Origin: Codonopsis lanceolata
Taxonomy: Eukaryota > Streptophyta > Magnoliopsida > Asterales > Campanulaceae
Assembly: GCA_013146195.2 (NCBI GenBank)
Contig: CM028377.1
Span: forward strand, 160,406,302-160,470,301
DNA: 64,000 nt
Direction: 5' to 3'
In this document: piece after piece, positions 35,790 through 48,934 of the stretch
Layout of the letters: the number at the start of each line of letters is the position of its first letter
Numbering within the stretch: position 1 is the stretch's first letter
The notes under the pieces: model-generated
Seen by the model: the letters and a program-made list of their open reading frames with translations, nothing else
Database searches by the model: none
What the model was told of the DNA's origin: nothing
Made by a program: the position numbers and the translations under genes

Positions 35790-37634
35790 AGGATTATAAT
35801 TACTATCAACTCCCCTTAAAATATCAAACTTCTCCCCCTTGGTTTTGGCCATAAATAAGCAAAGCTTTTAATAAACACAACCAAAACAACGAAAGAAAGT
35901 CACGTAAAACAAATTTGTTATAGCATCAGGATAAAATGGTTTGAAAAATAAAATAATCTAGATGATTATCAAGGTAGAAAAAAACCATAGAGAGTTGTAA
36001 AAATAGTTGTAAGACAATTAGCATTACCATTTTAAAACTTTCTATTAAAATATATCAACAAACAAGTGATATAAATAAACTCCCTTAAAACATGAACAAA
36101 AAAAAACATTTTTGTTTAAGACAGAGGAAGCAAACCTTGAAATATAGCATGGAAAGAATTATGGTTAACACGGTGTTGATGTATACCATGAATAAGTTCT
36201 TGCACAAAAGATGAGGACAAAAAGGAGATACCGGAATATGAGATAGATAGATGTAATTTCCAATGTGGCTATATCGGAAGGAACATCAAGATGAACATGA
36301 ATAGAAAAAAAAGCATGAGCAGAACCACTTCTATAGCATTCATAAAAAACACTGAAAATGTTTCTGGTGACTCAACTGTCTTTTAGTGAAAAAGACAACA
36401 AATTAGAGTAAAAAGATATTAGTAGAATAGATAAATGCATAAGAAGGAATGTGTGTATAAGAAATCATTTATAACAAGGGAAGAGCAATTGATAATATTT
36501 TCTTCAAATATAGGTGATGCCAAACATATGAGAGCTCGGAGTCATTATATTAGTGGGTAGGTTTGCATAGAACTCAAAATTAAAGACTAACAGGATGGAC
36601 AGACCTAGGAAGGCTTCTATCCACAAATAATTGAGTTAAACTATATTTTGCAAACTCAGATTCTACACACACACGTTCATCAATAACAAACTTATCATCA
36701 AGATATTTAAATCCAACAAGAGTTACACAAGTATAGAAGGTTAAAGAAGACTTACAGTAATGATATGAGCAAATGAAGGAAAGAATGAGGGATCATTTAG
36801 AGGCTTCATTTACTTGCTTATCTGAAATAATATATGGTACTTTTTCTTTATCAGCAGACAGCTCATCTTCTTCTTTAATCTCCTTTACCTTCACAGCATC
36901 GAAGTTTTTATCGCTGAATCATCGAACTCAGATGAAGAACTGGAGGTCACAGTAGCCTGATTCTTTAGATTAGCCATTACTTGGGCTATTATCACAATGT
37001 CAGAGAAGGGGTCAACATTTTCTTATGCATCATCTTCCTCTTCCATTTTCTCATCTTCAGCAGACATTATTTCTTTTGAATCAGTTTCTTGAGTATCCAG
37101 ATGGGGATTGTGAGGAGAGAATACACAATGGGTTCCATCCACCATTCTTTGTACATCCACATGAGGGAATTCAAGGTCAATATGTTTATTTACAGGAGGG
37201 TCAATCGCCTTGACTACTGGCTTAGGTTCAGAGGAGGTGACTTTTCTCTTTTTGTGATTAGGAAAAGGAAAGAATGAATTCTTGGATGTAGCCTTGGATG
37301 AAGGTACATCCGTCCTAAAACAGTTAATACAGTCTCAAGATGAAACATGAAGATTTCCTGTAGCTCAAACATAAAGCTTGGCAAGTAGGATTAGCATGAA
37401 TAAATTAACCAAGATAAGCAAGATTTTAAGCATTAGCTACAATACTTAGCCGTTTAGGATTAGAATGAAATGATAACATGCAATATTATGAACGATGAAG
37501 AGGTGTTTTAGCAAAACAAACTGATATAAATTTGACTTGTTCAAATTAACTGGAAGAATTAATCAGACTTTGTAAGGGTTACTAAAATATACACACACAC
37601 ACACACAAATAGAAGATATAAGAAATAAATAAAG
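35790..37634 (-). pseudogene. Copia (SIRE-like) internal-region relic with a degraded ORF
   Basis: On the minus strand a purine tract CAAGGGGGAGAAG lies at about 35833-35845. Further up, a frame from about 37327 reads DVPSSKATSKNSFFPFPNHK, KKRKVTSSEPKPVVKAIDPP and EFPHVDVQRMVDGTHCVFSP, then an acidic stretch to a stop near 37022, and continues ENVDPFSDIVIIAQVMANLK to about 36906. The NLS-like KKRKV followed by acidic low-complexity text resembles the extra ORF or gag-proximal region of SIRE-type elements; the family match is by impression only. The orientation agrees with the Copia LTR at 28331-29603. The element lacks a detectable 5' LTR. Confidence 0.4.
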
Positions 37635-40600
37635 TGTAAGACCCCGAACTTTCGTGTGTTTGACACTTTGACTTCCTTGTTTTATTTGCCGTATGGCCGT
37701 AGCATTTCCTATTTGGCTCGTTGTGAGAGCTTGGGTATGTGTAGGTAGGCTATTTAGAAACCAATACCTTAGTTTTACATGTTCCATAGACTTTAACTTG
37801 TCCAAGTTACAAGTCGTAATTTGACGTTACACGGTTGAACCCTAGGTCTTCGCTTGGTTTTTATTCACTTGTCTAGACGATCTAGTTCATGTTAGAAGTG
37901 TTATTGATATGATTATGTGATTAGGACGATCGTTGCATAACTTTCGTGTTCGTTTGAGTTCGAGTTGTGTTAACAACATTCCTTTTGGAGTTTAGACACT
38001 CTTAATTATTGTTAAACTTTATGGAAGTGTTCAATCCTATTTTTGAGTCCATTGAATTTCTTAGAATCTCATATTCTTGCCCGTCAGATAGTTGTTTCAT
38101 TAGTTACTTCAACAGTTAGTTATGGTGCTTTGTTCTGGTTTCGTTCTGGGTTTTTTTGGACGTTGTTCACGTGTGCTTCGGATGAGTTTTGCATAGGGTA
38201 ACACCCTAGGATGTTTGGGGTTGAGTTGGGTAGGTTTTGGACCAAGTTTTAAGACTTTTTCTCTTCCTAGAGGACCAGGCGCTCGCCTAGCCCAAACCCT
38301 TAGGCGATCGCCTAGTGTTTTGAAAACACTTTTGATGGTTTGTGTTTTGACATTATTTTCCTATTCTACCCCCAAATGAACCCTCTCCTTCACCATTGTC
38401 AACCCAATTGAGGGTAGTATGGTCCTTAGACATCCTATATCAGATCTAAACCCTCTCTCTTCCCTTCATTGATCATCAACATCGGTCAAGTATGAGAGAG
38501 AGGAGAAAACACCTTCAGTTGGTGTGTTGTGTGTATTCCAGCGATTCCCATGGAGATCCGGCCGTTTGATTGATGATTCGAGACCACCATCGCAAAGCTC
38601 TCGACGAGAATAGTCTTTTCCCTTGGTTTGCTTCCATTTTCTTTTGTTTTGTTGGCCAAAAAAGGTACGTTACTAAGCCTCCTACTTTCTCTCTCTAGCT
38701 TAAATTGATGCTAGGATGTTGGAGATTTGTTCCCCATGAATTTTAGTGTTAAAACTTGTCTAGATGATGGGTTTAGAATGAGTTTTGGTATGAGAACATA
38801 TGGGGTTGGATTTATGAGTGTTTTATTGGGTTTATTGAAGTAACTAGTAATTGAAATTACTTGTTGTGGGTTTAGGAACCTAGATGAACTTGAAATCCCG
38901 AAAGTTGGCTATGACCTATAAATGGAATTTGGCTCTTTGACTCAATGGAGTCACAGAGTGATTTATCATGTCCTAAATAACTCTAGGAAGAAGAAGTCCT
39001 ACGGGTTTTAGGAATATTCGGGTCACAAACGTGTGATCTCGAGTGAAGGACCGTTGAAACGATTTAGGTATGACTTATAATTTTTGATAATTTAGGACTT
39101 CAAATGAAGTCCCAAGACTTGTGGGAATGGGACCTACACTGTTTTGCACCCTATGGATTTAGGGTCATTGATGTTGAGAACCTCGACTCACTAGAGTCGC
39201 CATGAGTGCATGAATGGACATCGACTTATCTAAAACCTTGTTGGAAACCTTGGGTATATCTTGAGGAAACTGAGAGATTGATTAGAGAATTATTCCTTAG
39301 AATGAATTTGGAAGTTATATAAGCTTAAGCACCCTTCATATATATGGAGTTTGATTTTATAGTCGTGAAGATAACCAAGTTGTTATCTAAGACTTACTTG
39401 TATTGTTTGGCCTTGTGAAATAGTATCGCCCGGGCACTTTGTGAACCTTGACCATACTTTAGGTGGTTGCCCCCTTGAGAACTTTTGCTCGCATTCAATA
39501 CATAGAAAGCCTCTAAAAGGTCTCATAGTGATGAGAATCATAGCTACGACACAATTCCAAGGATTGTATTTTTAAGGATAGTGATTGTATAATTCATGAA
39601 CTTTTATGTCTACTTGAGGTTATGATTAAATGCATAATTGTTACACTTGTTTAGGATTTATTCTTTTATGTTGATTGATAATATGACTTATAATGCATAT
39701 TGTGTATCTTTGATTAAAACATGATTTACTCTTGAATGCCTTGAGATTTCAATGACGTTTGACTTGTGAACTTGTTGAATTATGGTATGATTGATTATGA
39801 TCAACCTAGGATTTCACTAATAGGTGGAATTATGAACTTATTGGACTAGGGTTTCTAAAATGAACAAGAACCTAGTTGAGCTTGAATTGAGAACATAGAG
39901 AAGGGTCCTAAATGCAATTAGCATCGATGCCCTAATTGGACAAATTAGTAGTAAAGACTCAATGGAGTCGTGCTTAAGGAACAATTAAACCTTATGAGAA
40001 TCGTGGTGAGATCCTACGATATTTTAGAATCCATTTGACTAGATTACTAGCTTTTGGAATTTGGTTGATTTAAGTGTACATACATGACACTTGGGATTTT
40101 GAGACTTAATATGATCTCTATATATGATTTATATGATTATAGCAATTATATACATAATCGTGGATAAATTGTAGAAGAACACACCTACTTGACATTGGAC
40201 AAGTTGTTCGTTCTTTATTTGGTTTATGACAAGTAAACATCTACTTGTGCATTGCATATAAGTCCAATTGGCATTATTTGAGTTTATGCATTGATGGTGG
40301 GACGATGCATTGTCTACACGAATTATAGGATTCGTGGTCATGATGTATCGCCGTACCAGAGACAGTTCACACACCCTTTACTGTTGGCCTCAGTGAGGAA
40401 GTTAGCCCATCGACACAACCAATAGCGTGCATGGATTATGCTAATTTGGCTGAGGGGTGTCCTCAGTACGTCAATGCATCAATCACGAGCATCGTAGTCT
40501 TGTTTCAAGGTTAACATTTGTGATTGCATGAGCAACACAATGACACCACTTTTGTATCTTCTAGAACCCTTATGTGGCTTACTATGAGAACTTATGTGAC

Positions 40601-41782
40601 AATAAAGTGTTAGTTGAACAAGAGATCTAATTGACCATGTTTTTATTGATTATGTATCATTGTGGGACATGATGTGTATATATATAGATATACATACTTA
40701 TTCATGATGCTTATATGAGGTGCTTAATGTGCGTATATATCGATATACATACTTGTCTAAGATGATTCTTATGAGGGTCCATTCTAATTGATTTGGTTTG
40801 TTTATGAGCAGGGAATTCTACCCTTGTTCATTTGGACAATTTAGTAAGTGAGAAAGAAAGATTATCATGTGGAGTATCTAAAGCATACGACACGTCTTCA
40901 TGGGTGTTCGTCGTAGTAACGCAATGACATATTTATTTATAAAAATGTTTCATATTATGTTATATTGTTGTTTGTAGTAGCTTACTGGGTCTTTATGACT
41001 CACTCCGTGCTTTATTTCTAGTGTGTAGTTATTCGTTAGCCGTGTTGAGGTCGAGTAGATTCTTACGGTAGCAGTGCAATAGATCGATAACTGAGTTGAG
41101 ATCGTGTGATTCGTGTTTATCACAGTTGTCGTTTCTTCCGAGTTGTAGCTTGTGGAGTCTCATCTAGCGTTGTATTGTTATTGTTTTATTTGTCCTTCTT
41201 TTCTGTTGAGGACAATGTTGTGTAAAGTTATATAAACTTTATAGTTGGGTGGTTATTCTTAGTGTTGTTGTATTGCTTTTGTAGCCAACCTTTGTAGTTG
41301 AACACTTGTATTCCAGAGTATAGTATTTATTTAGTGTCTCCCGAGCAAGCAGTAGCTTCGTGGCTTTCTTTATTCCCATTGTTGCTGTTGTTACTCCGGT
41401 ATGACTTAGCTATTGGGTTATTGTTGTTTATCAGGTTGGTTCTTTGATGAAATGTCAACCTGGAGTGCCGATGGTTTGTTTTGTGTCTGCAATGTTGCGG
41501 CACTCGAGTTGTGTTTTCCCCCCTTGTGAGACAATCATCTCCCTTGATCTCATTTGGATTTAGTTTTGAGCTTAATAGCTCAGGGCTTCATTTCATTATT
41601 GCTTTCGCAGATTCAATTTTTGTAAACTCGTATTTTAACACAACTTTATGTTTGTGTTTAGAGCTTGTTAGCTCGACTGTTCGACTTGTACAATTGTTTA
41701 ACAAGTGCATGTCCCCTTCTTATGTTAGGTCCAGCGGTAGGACCTTGGGATTTTGTGTTGGAATATGGGTCAGGTCGTCACA
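37635..41782 (+). mobile_element. 5' LTR (4148 bp) of a non-autonomous Ty3/Gypsy-type element
   Basis: Starts TGTAAGACCCCGAAC at 37635 and ends GGTCGTCACA at 41782, directly followed by the primer-binding site. The 3' copy at 43425 begins TGTAAGAACCAGAACC and stays collinear ('gtgagagc.tgggtatgtgta', 'catgttccatagactttaac'). LTRs above 4 kb with an initiator-Met primer site suggest the Tekay/Del chromovirus group; without pol this is inference. The LTR contains the conserved stem-loop (40317-40336) and a block related to the reverse-oriented LTR copies A-C. All open frames inside are short and unsupported. Confidence 0.85.
40317..40336. other. Conserved LTR stem-loop, copy D
   Basis: CACGAAT, loop TATAGG, ATTCGTG, adjacent to GGGACGATGCATTGTC. 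This copy is in sense orientation relative to its element. Confidence 0.7.
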
Positions 41783-43424
41783 GTTGGTATCAGAGCTTAG
41801 GTTAGCTATAAGCCATGATAGGTTCCATGGCCTAGGTTGGGTTGGGTTTATCATCGAGTATTTACTGTTGAGTGTTGTGTATAATGCCTTATTTGCATGT
41901 TCTTTTGTACAAGTATAGGACTTGGAGTGCTAAGTTCGCTTTGGTCTAGATTGTCGTGAGTGCAATGTTTGTGTCTAGGAGTATTATATTCTTCTATATT
42001 GCTTCTAAGTCGCAGTTATACCAAGAGTGGGTGCTACGTTTCTGTAGAGCCATTGTTTCTTAGTCCGTTATGTGTGATCAGAGAAGTTAGACTGTCGGTC
42101 CTGAGAGTGATTGCCGTGGTATTCATTTGAAACCAACGTCCGTGGTTATACATTTCGAGACCGGAGCGGCTAAGCATCCCGTAGTACCTAGTATATTCCA
42201 TAAGTGCTATGTAAGTATATATAGTATTGTAGTACTTACCCAAGTATTCTTGTGTTATCTCGTTGGGGAATTTAGGAACTCTTTCCCACTGACTGTATTT
42301 TGGTATTTAGGGGACTACCACGATAAAGGAAGAATTATCCTTGTTACATAATGAGACTTGATGATTAGCCGGTAGGTGATCTCGCGGCAATTTAGTTGGA
42401 TTGGTTGTCGACCCATATACGACTTGAGTTATAAGGGATTGTGGTATACTATTTAGTAATCATATGCTACCTAGTGACCCGAGAGACGTTGTTTTACCTT
42501 GTTATTAGTCTAATACATTAGTAAAAGTATTAGCGTTGTGTAATGTGCTTTATCTATCCTTGATAGATCTTTAATAGTATGAGTATTCCCTACTAAGTAT
42601 ACGTGCATAGTAGATTAATATGCTAGGTTGCATAATGTTAATGCCATGCTTATACGTGTATGTGTTATGTATTCATGAGACCGAGATAAAGGATGCTCTT
42701 ATGTGATTCACGCACACCCCACATCCTACACGACGAAAGCTTTTGAAGTCACTTCACTGGGCCCCTGACTTGATTATCAAGAGGTCTTCGTCGGAGAACT
42801 AGACTGGTATAATATAAGATATAGTAGTAATTGACTGAACCCATTACCAAAATGGAATGAAACAGAAATTGGTGTACTGTTATACTTGTGTAAATATGTG
42901 CAGTTGGTATATGAAAGTTATGCTATGAGTATCGTGTCTTGTAGTATGTTATATTTACATCCATATTGTTTTGAAACAACAAGATGTGCAATGCTTGCTT
43001 AGTATAGCAATCATGAAATGTGTAACTTGTGTATGACCATAAAGATTTGTGTTATGACCGGAGTAATATGTTAAGCCCCGGAAAATGTTTATTTTGGGAG
43101 TTTGTTAGTTTTGGTGAAAATATTGCACATGTATATGATTTGGTAGCATAAGGATGATTTGCTTAGTCATTTGGTATAGAGGCATTTAAACCTTGATACC
43201 CATGTCGATCGGGATTTAGTAAGTTACACTCGTATTGTTGTACCTTGTTGAGAGAAGAATGACTCGACATTGAGATTGGTTTGAGTTGGTAATTGTAAGT
43301 TACCCTTGAGATAGGAAGCTCACCTAGATGGTCACCCCAATTGTGTTTGTAGGCCAAACTGTTGACCTTGAGATCGGTTACGGAATTATGAATTCGAGGA
43401 CAAATTCTTTTAAGGTGGTGAGGA
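41783..43424 (+). mobile_element. Internal region without gag-pol (1.64 kb)
   Basis: Lies between the primer site and the 3' LTR. No frame exceeds about 100 codons with retroviral motifs. It ends GAGGACAAATTCTTTTAAGG then TGGTGAGGA, the usual context of a Gypsy polypurine tract, slightly eroded. The element is therefore a deletion derivative that would need enzymes from an intact relative. Confidence 0.8.
41785..41796 (+). promoter_or_regulatory. Primer-binding site for initiator tRNA-Met
   Basis: TGGTATCAGAGC two bases after the LTR end, the standard plant tRNA-iMet primer complement. Confidence 0.95.
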
Positions 43425-45241
43425 TGTAAGAACCAGAACCTTCGTGTGTTTGACTTCCTTGATTTGCATGCCAAATGGCCGTAGCATTTCCTATTTGTCT
43501 TGTTGTGAGAGCCTGGGTATGTGTAGGTAGGCTATTTAGAAACCAAAACCTTAGTTTTACATGTTCCATAGACTTTAACTTGTCAAAGTTACAAGACGTA
43601 ATTCGACGTTAGCCAAAATGCGATTCGGTTGATAGTTCACTTCCATAGTTCTTTCTCGTGACACAGTTGAAACTTAGGTCTCCGCTTGGTTGTTATTCAC
43701 TTGTCTAGATGATTTAGTTCATGTTAGAAGTGTTCTTGAGATGATTTTGTGATTAGGACGATCGTTGCATAACTTTCATCTTCGTTTGTTCGTTTGAGTT
43801 CGAGTTATGTTAACAGCTTGGAGTTTAGATACCCTTAATCATTGTTAAACTTCATGGAAGTGTTCAATCCTATTTTTGAGTCCCTTGACTATCTTAGAAT
43901 CTCATGTTCTTGCTTGTCGGATCTTTGTTTCATTCGTTACTTCGATTGTTAGTTATGGTGCTTTGTCCCGGTTTTGTTCCGAGTTGTTTCGGGCGTTGTT
44001 CATGTATGTTTAGCGTATGGTAGCACCCTAGGATGTTTGGGGTTGAGTTGGGTATGTTTTGGACCAAGTTTTAAGCCTTTTTCTCTTCCCAGATGTGGCG
44101 ACCCGACCCGAGTCCCAATACGAGACCTCGAGGTCGTGCCGTAAAAAACACACAAGATGACAAATAACGGGTAAGGCCATAACGGCGGTACGCCAAAAAC
44201 TTTAACACATGCGGAAGCGTAATATAATTAAACGGTGGCGCCCGAGCTAACAAGCTCAAACTATGACAACCTTAGAGATAATGAATCTCTTGGTCCAAAA
44301 ATAAAATCATGTGATAACAATTTATAGCAGTTATATACCAAGTCATCGGCGACATTACGGCAGGAACCCAACATTAAACTAAGTCTACAACTCTAGTCTA
44401 ACATGCTTAACAGCTAAAAACATGCCGGATAACAAACATAATAAACTAACCAATACATGGTTAAAACAACTAAAACATGATCATCAAATTACATAAGGCA
44501 CGACTAACACATGTCGGCTCCCAACGGATTAAGTACTAATTAACATAAGTACTAATAATCAAACACATAAAGTCTTGCTACCCCTCATAAAGTTTATATA
44601 ACTTTATGTTCCCATCGTCCTTGCCAAAAGAAAAGATACTAAAATTACAAGATCGCAACCTCGTCAAAGCTTCACCAACGCAACTTGATAATTACTTCGA
44701 ACCGCTCGCTCGGCTCGGATCTAGGGAAAACAATCAAAACAAATAGGAGTAAGTCATAAAGACTTAGCAAGTTACTAACATAACTTCCTGTCATGGCATC
44801 ATGCTCAACAATAATAATTCATGCTATTGGCATAATATACATTTCATAAATAATCATGTCAAGATATCCATACTTCAAAATTTCGAGTATCATGTTATCT
44901 ACAAGTATAACATTTCATTAATTCATTCAACCATCATTCCATATCATATCATATTCACGTAGCACATTATTCACATATAAGCACTCGTGAGTCAATTCAT
45001 ATAAAAGGGATGTGATACTGTTACCCTTTTTCCGCCGTGTCGCTCCTGCAAAAACACGTGCAAAACCTTTATGTGTCCTCGATATCCCTTTCGTGGATAT
45101 CGACGTCCCCGAGACATTTCCCCGCTCGAGTTCCGATAGTTATCAAAGTCATGTTTCCATACTACAACTGAGATCAACTACTTCCCTACCGTGGCCATCG
45201 ATAGAGGGTGTGTGCAATCCGGCGCGGCGATCCATCAAAAT

Positions 45242-45261
45242 CACGAATCTCACAATTCGTG
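45242..45261. other. Conserved LTR stem-loop, copy C
   Basis: CACGAAT, loop CTCACA, ATTCGTG, followed by GATGCATCTTCCC. Confidence 0.7.
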
Positions 45262-45759
45262 AAGATGATGCATCTTCCCGCCCCAAAGACTCAACAAACC
45301 GACTCACTCACTCAAACTTCAAGCACACGTAATACATTATCATATGCTTAAATAAGTAGGCATGTACTCTACAATCATCTAGTCATGCTTTTACTTCACA
45401 ACTAGCACATAATCACATTAGAGATAAAAATCAAGGCTCTAATCATCAAGTGTTCTTCATACACTTTAAAATGCTTGGAGGCTTAACCTCCATTAATACT
45501 ACCCCAAAATTCGTAGGACTTAGGCATATTACTCCTTAATGTCATACTAACCCAATGGTCAACTCCGTTGAGTCATAATCAATCTTTCAAAAATTAGGGT
45601 ATAGAAGCCGTTGGCCTCAATACTCTCCTATGTCCATACTAACATGGATCAATAGGTTACTAAGGTCATTAAACCCATAAGACCCCAAATCAAACATTTA
45701 AGTAGGCAACATAGAATCACGGTCACAAGTTAGGCATATATACTCATTCACAAGTCATC

Positions 45760-47330
45760 AAACATGCTTCCAACACTTAAACAAACAAGATAGAATGATT
45801 TATCATATATCTCTACCCTTGAATATCATCATAAACATACTTTACAATCTGTTTACTAAGGTTATTAAACCCATAAAACTCCACTAAAACAATTAACTAG
45901 TCAACATAGAATAGAAGTCACAAACAAGACATATATATTCATTCTTTCTATTTCATCAAATATGAGTTTAACCATTTCATCAAATATGCTCCCAACACTT
46001 AAACAAACAAGATAGAATAATTCATCATCTATCTCTACACATGAATATCATCATAAGCATACTTTACAACATGTTCATCCAACCAAAATTTCATCATCTA
46101 GCATATAGTGAAACATGACATCTCTACAAGCCTAACCATTTCATCAAACATGCTCCCAACACTTAAACAACAAGATAGGGTTATTTATCATACATCAATA
46201 CACATAAATAACATCATAATCATGGTTTATAATCTGTTCATCCAACCAAAAATGCATCATTTAGCATATACGAGAACATGACATCTCTACAAGCCTAACT
46301 ATTTCATCAAACATGCTCCCAACACTTGAACAACAAGATGGGGTGATTTATCATACATCAATACACATAAATAACATCATAATCATGGTTTATAATCTGA
46401 TTATAATATGTTCATCCAACCAAAAATGCATCATTTAGCATATACGAGAACATGACATCCTTACAAGCCTAACTATGTCATCAAACATGCTCCCAACACT
46501 TGAACAACCAGATAGGGTGATTTATCATACATCAATACACATAAATAACATCATAATCATGGTTTATAATCTGATTATAATCTGTTCATCCAACCAAAAA
46601 TGCATCATTTAGCATATACAAGAACATGACATCTCTACAAGCCTAACTATTTCATCAAACATGGTCCCAACACTTGAACAACAAGATGGGGTGATTTATC
46701 ATACATCAATACACATAAATAACATCATAATCATGGTTTATAATATGATTATAATATGTTCATCCAACCAAAAATGCATCATTTAGCATATACGAGAACA
46801 TGACATCTCTAAAAGCCTAACTATGTCATCAAACATGCTCCCAACACTTGAACAACAAGATATGGTGATTTATCATACATTATCACACCTAAATAAAATC
46901 ATAAACATGGTTTATAATCTGATCATAATCTGTTTATGCAACAAAAAATTCATCATATAGCATATACGAGAACATGACATCTCTACAAGCCTAACCATTT
47001 CATCAAACATGCTCCCAATGCTTAAACAACAAGATGGAATGATTTATCATACATTATCACACCTAAATAACATCAAAATCATGATTTACAATTTGATCAT
47101 AATCTGTTTATACAACCTAAAATGCATCATTTAGCATATACGAGAACATGGCATCTCTAGAAGCCTAACTATTCCATCAAACATGCTCCCAACACTTAAA
47201 CAACAAGATGGAATGGTTTATCATACATTATCACACCTAAATAACATTATAAATATGGTTTATAATCTGTTCATACAACCGAAAATTCATCATATAGCAT
47301 ATACTAGAACATGACATCTCTACAAAGCCC
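45760..47330. repeat. ~174-bp tandem array, about nine units
   Basis: The phrase 'atgctcccaacactt' (one copy 'atggtccc') occurs at about 45986, 46149, 46313, 46487, 46661, 46835, 47009 and 47182, with a diverged unit before these. Five successive spacings are 173-174 bp, the earlier ones 163-164. Each unit also carries 'gcatcatttagcatatacga' and 'acatgacatctctacaagcc'. Confidence 0.9.
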
Positions 47331-48934
47331 TAAGTGCTCTCATTGACCTCATATAGCAAGATTGTTTTCCCTAGGGTCAATGAGGCTAAAATAAATAGAA
47401 ATAGATGTTGTAACTCACCTTAAATAAGCCCTACAAGATGTAAAAAATGTCCATGCAAAGGTGGGTATGTGATCTCCTTGCCCTCCTCTTCTCTTCTATG
47501 GTTGGGTTTTGGAAATGGCTTCCTCAAGACTTGGCCACCATTGTTGATCACCCAAGAACCTTCAAGAACTCCTCTCTAACCTTAGAGAAATGATCAGCCA
47601 CGAATTTGGGAGAGGATGGCTGAATAGGATGGGTTTAGTGGAGGTAATGGCCACTCTATGGCTGAAGTGGGGTGGAAGGAAGTGTCCAATGCATGTTTGT
47701 GCATGTTGGAGGTCTTTCTTTGCCAAGTGTTGTACATGCACTCAAATCTCCCAAAACTTGTCAAGCATGCAGAGGAGGATAGATAGGACGAACTAGGGTA
47801 GTTTAGGGTGGGTTAGGTTGGGTTTGGGTAGGGTTAGGTTGGCCAAATAGAAAGTCTAACACACAATGAGTGGTCAACTATAGTAGACCAGAATTTGGGT
47901 CATTTTACAAAATGTTCCTATACCGAAATACACGTCCTAAAATTACACAAAAGGTATGCTTAGAAATATCTATGAGTCTAGTTTCTAACACATCAAACGG
48001 ATCCGAATTCCGAGTTTCGTACACAAAGTTATGGCCAAAATACTACAGACCTATCGTGGCCTTCGGAAATACGCGAATTTCTGAAAATCAAACTCGAGCG
48101 TGTGTAAACGTTTACACGACCACTCATAAATAATTATAAGTTAATTCCCCAAGGTCCCCTAGTCATCTAGGGTCAAAATAATACCAACCGAAAAACTCGT
48201 ACAAAGAAGAAGAACGACAAGAAGTAAAGTAACAATCAAACCGTCGATTCGACAAGCATTCAAACAAGATTTAAATCATGTTAAGGATGTTATGAATGAT
48301 CTCTAATACTTACATATATGAATCCATCTTATAACACATCTAAACATGTTATTTAATCATCATGTAAAGATCTAAGACCAAATCAAGGTCAGGAACACAA
48401 AAACCCGAGTAAACTCTCAATCGCATCGCATTTCGATTATCGTCGAGTTACGACTTGTGACTTTAGCAAGTTAACAACTAAATGACATCTCTTAAAAGTA
48501 TTTTGGTCTTAATGTGATCTCTCATACACATCTAGACTCTCTCAGAAATCAAATAAGCGATCAACAAGGGAAGAAGTGCGAGCATTGCACGCAATTCAAG
48601 CTAACCGGGAATCGGGGTCTTACACCAGATGACCAGGTGATGGCCTAAATTCCAGAAAGTTGCATTTCCTGAATCGGGGCTAGGCAACCCTTACGTGACC
48701 ACCTAGTGTTTTGACAACACTTTTGCTGGTTTGTGTTTTGACATGATTTTCCTATTCTACCCCCAAATAAACCCCCTCCTTCACCCTTGTCCACCCAATT
48801 GAGTGTAGTATGGTACTTAGACATCCTATATCAGATCTAAACCCTCTCCTTTCACTTCATTGATCATCAACGTCGGTCAAGTATGAGAGAGAGGAAAAAA
48901 CTCCTTCACTAGGTGTGTTGTGTCTGTTCTGGCG

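Larger units (their letters stand above)
44094..48624 (-). mobile_element. Nested solo LTR, 4531 bp, reverse orientation, copy C
   Basis: Plus-strand ends TGTGGCGACCCGAC and GGGGTCTTACA, i.e. TGTAAGACCCCGATTCC..GTCGCCACA when read on the minus strand. CCAGA at 44089-44093 and 48625-48629 is a perfect 5-bp target duplication within the host 3' LTR. No primer-binding site or internal region is present, so this is a recombined solo LTR. It is complete and can serve as the reference for copies A and B. It contains a stem-loop (45242-45261) and a tandem array (45760-47330). Confidence 0.9.
43425..48934 (+). mobile_element. 3' LTR of the same element, interrupted and truncated
   Basis: Parts 43425-44093 and 48625-48934 match consecutive parts of the 5' LTR (37635 onward, to about 38540). 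The gap between them is a nested solo LTR. The second part breaks off after 'tgtctgttctggcg', where unrelated sequence starting TGATGTGCAC follows, so about 3 kb of the LTR is missing. Confidence 0.8.

Noticed and set aside
41481..41918. 145-codon ORF spanning the LTR end and primer site
   Set aside because: Crosses the LTR boundary and primer-binding site; no protein features.
45760..47330. CRISPR-like repeat-spacer array
   Set aside because: Units are contiguous 174-bp tandem repeats without unique spacers, in a plant LTR.
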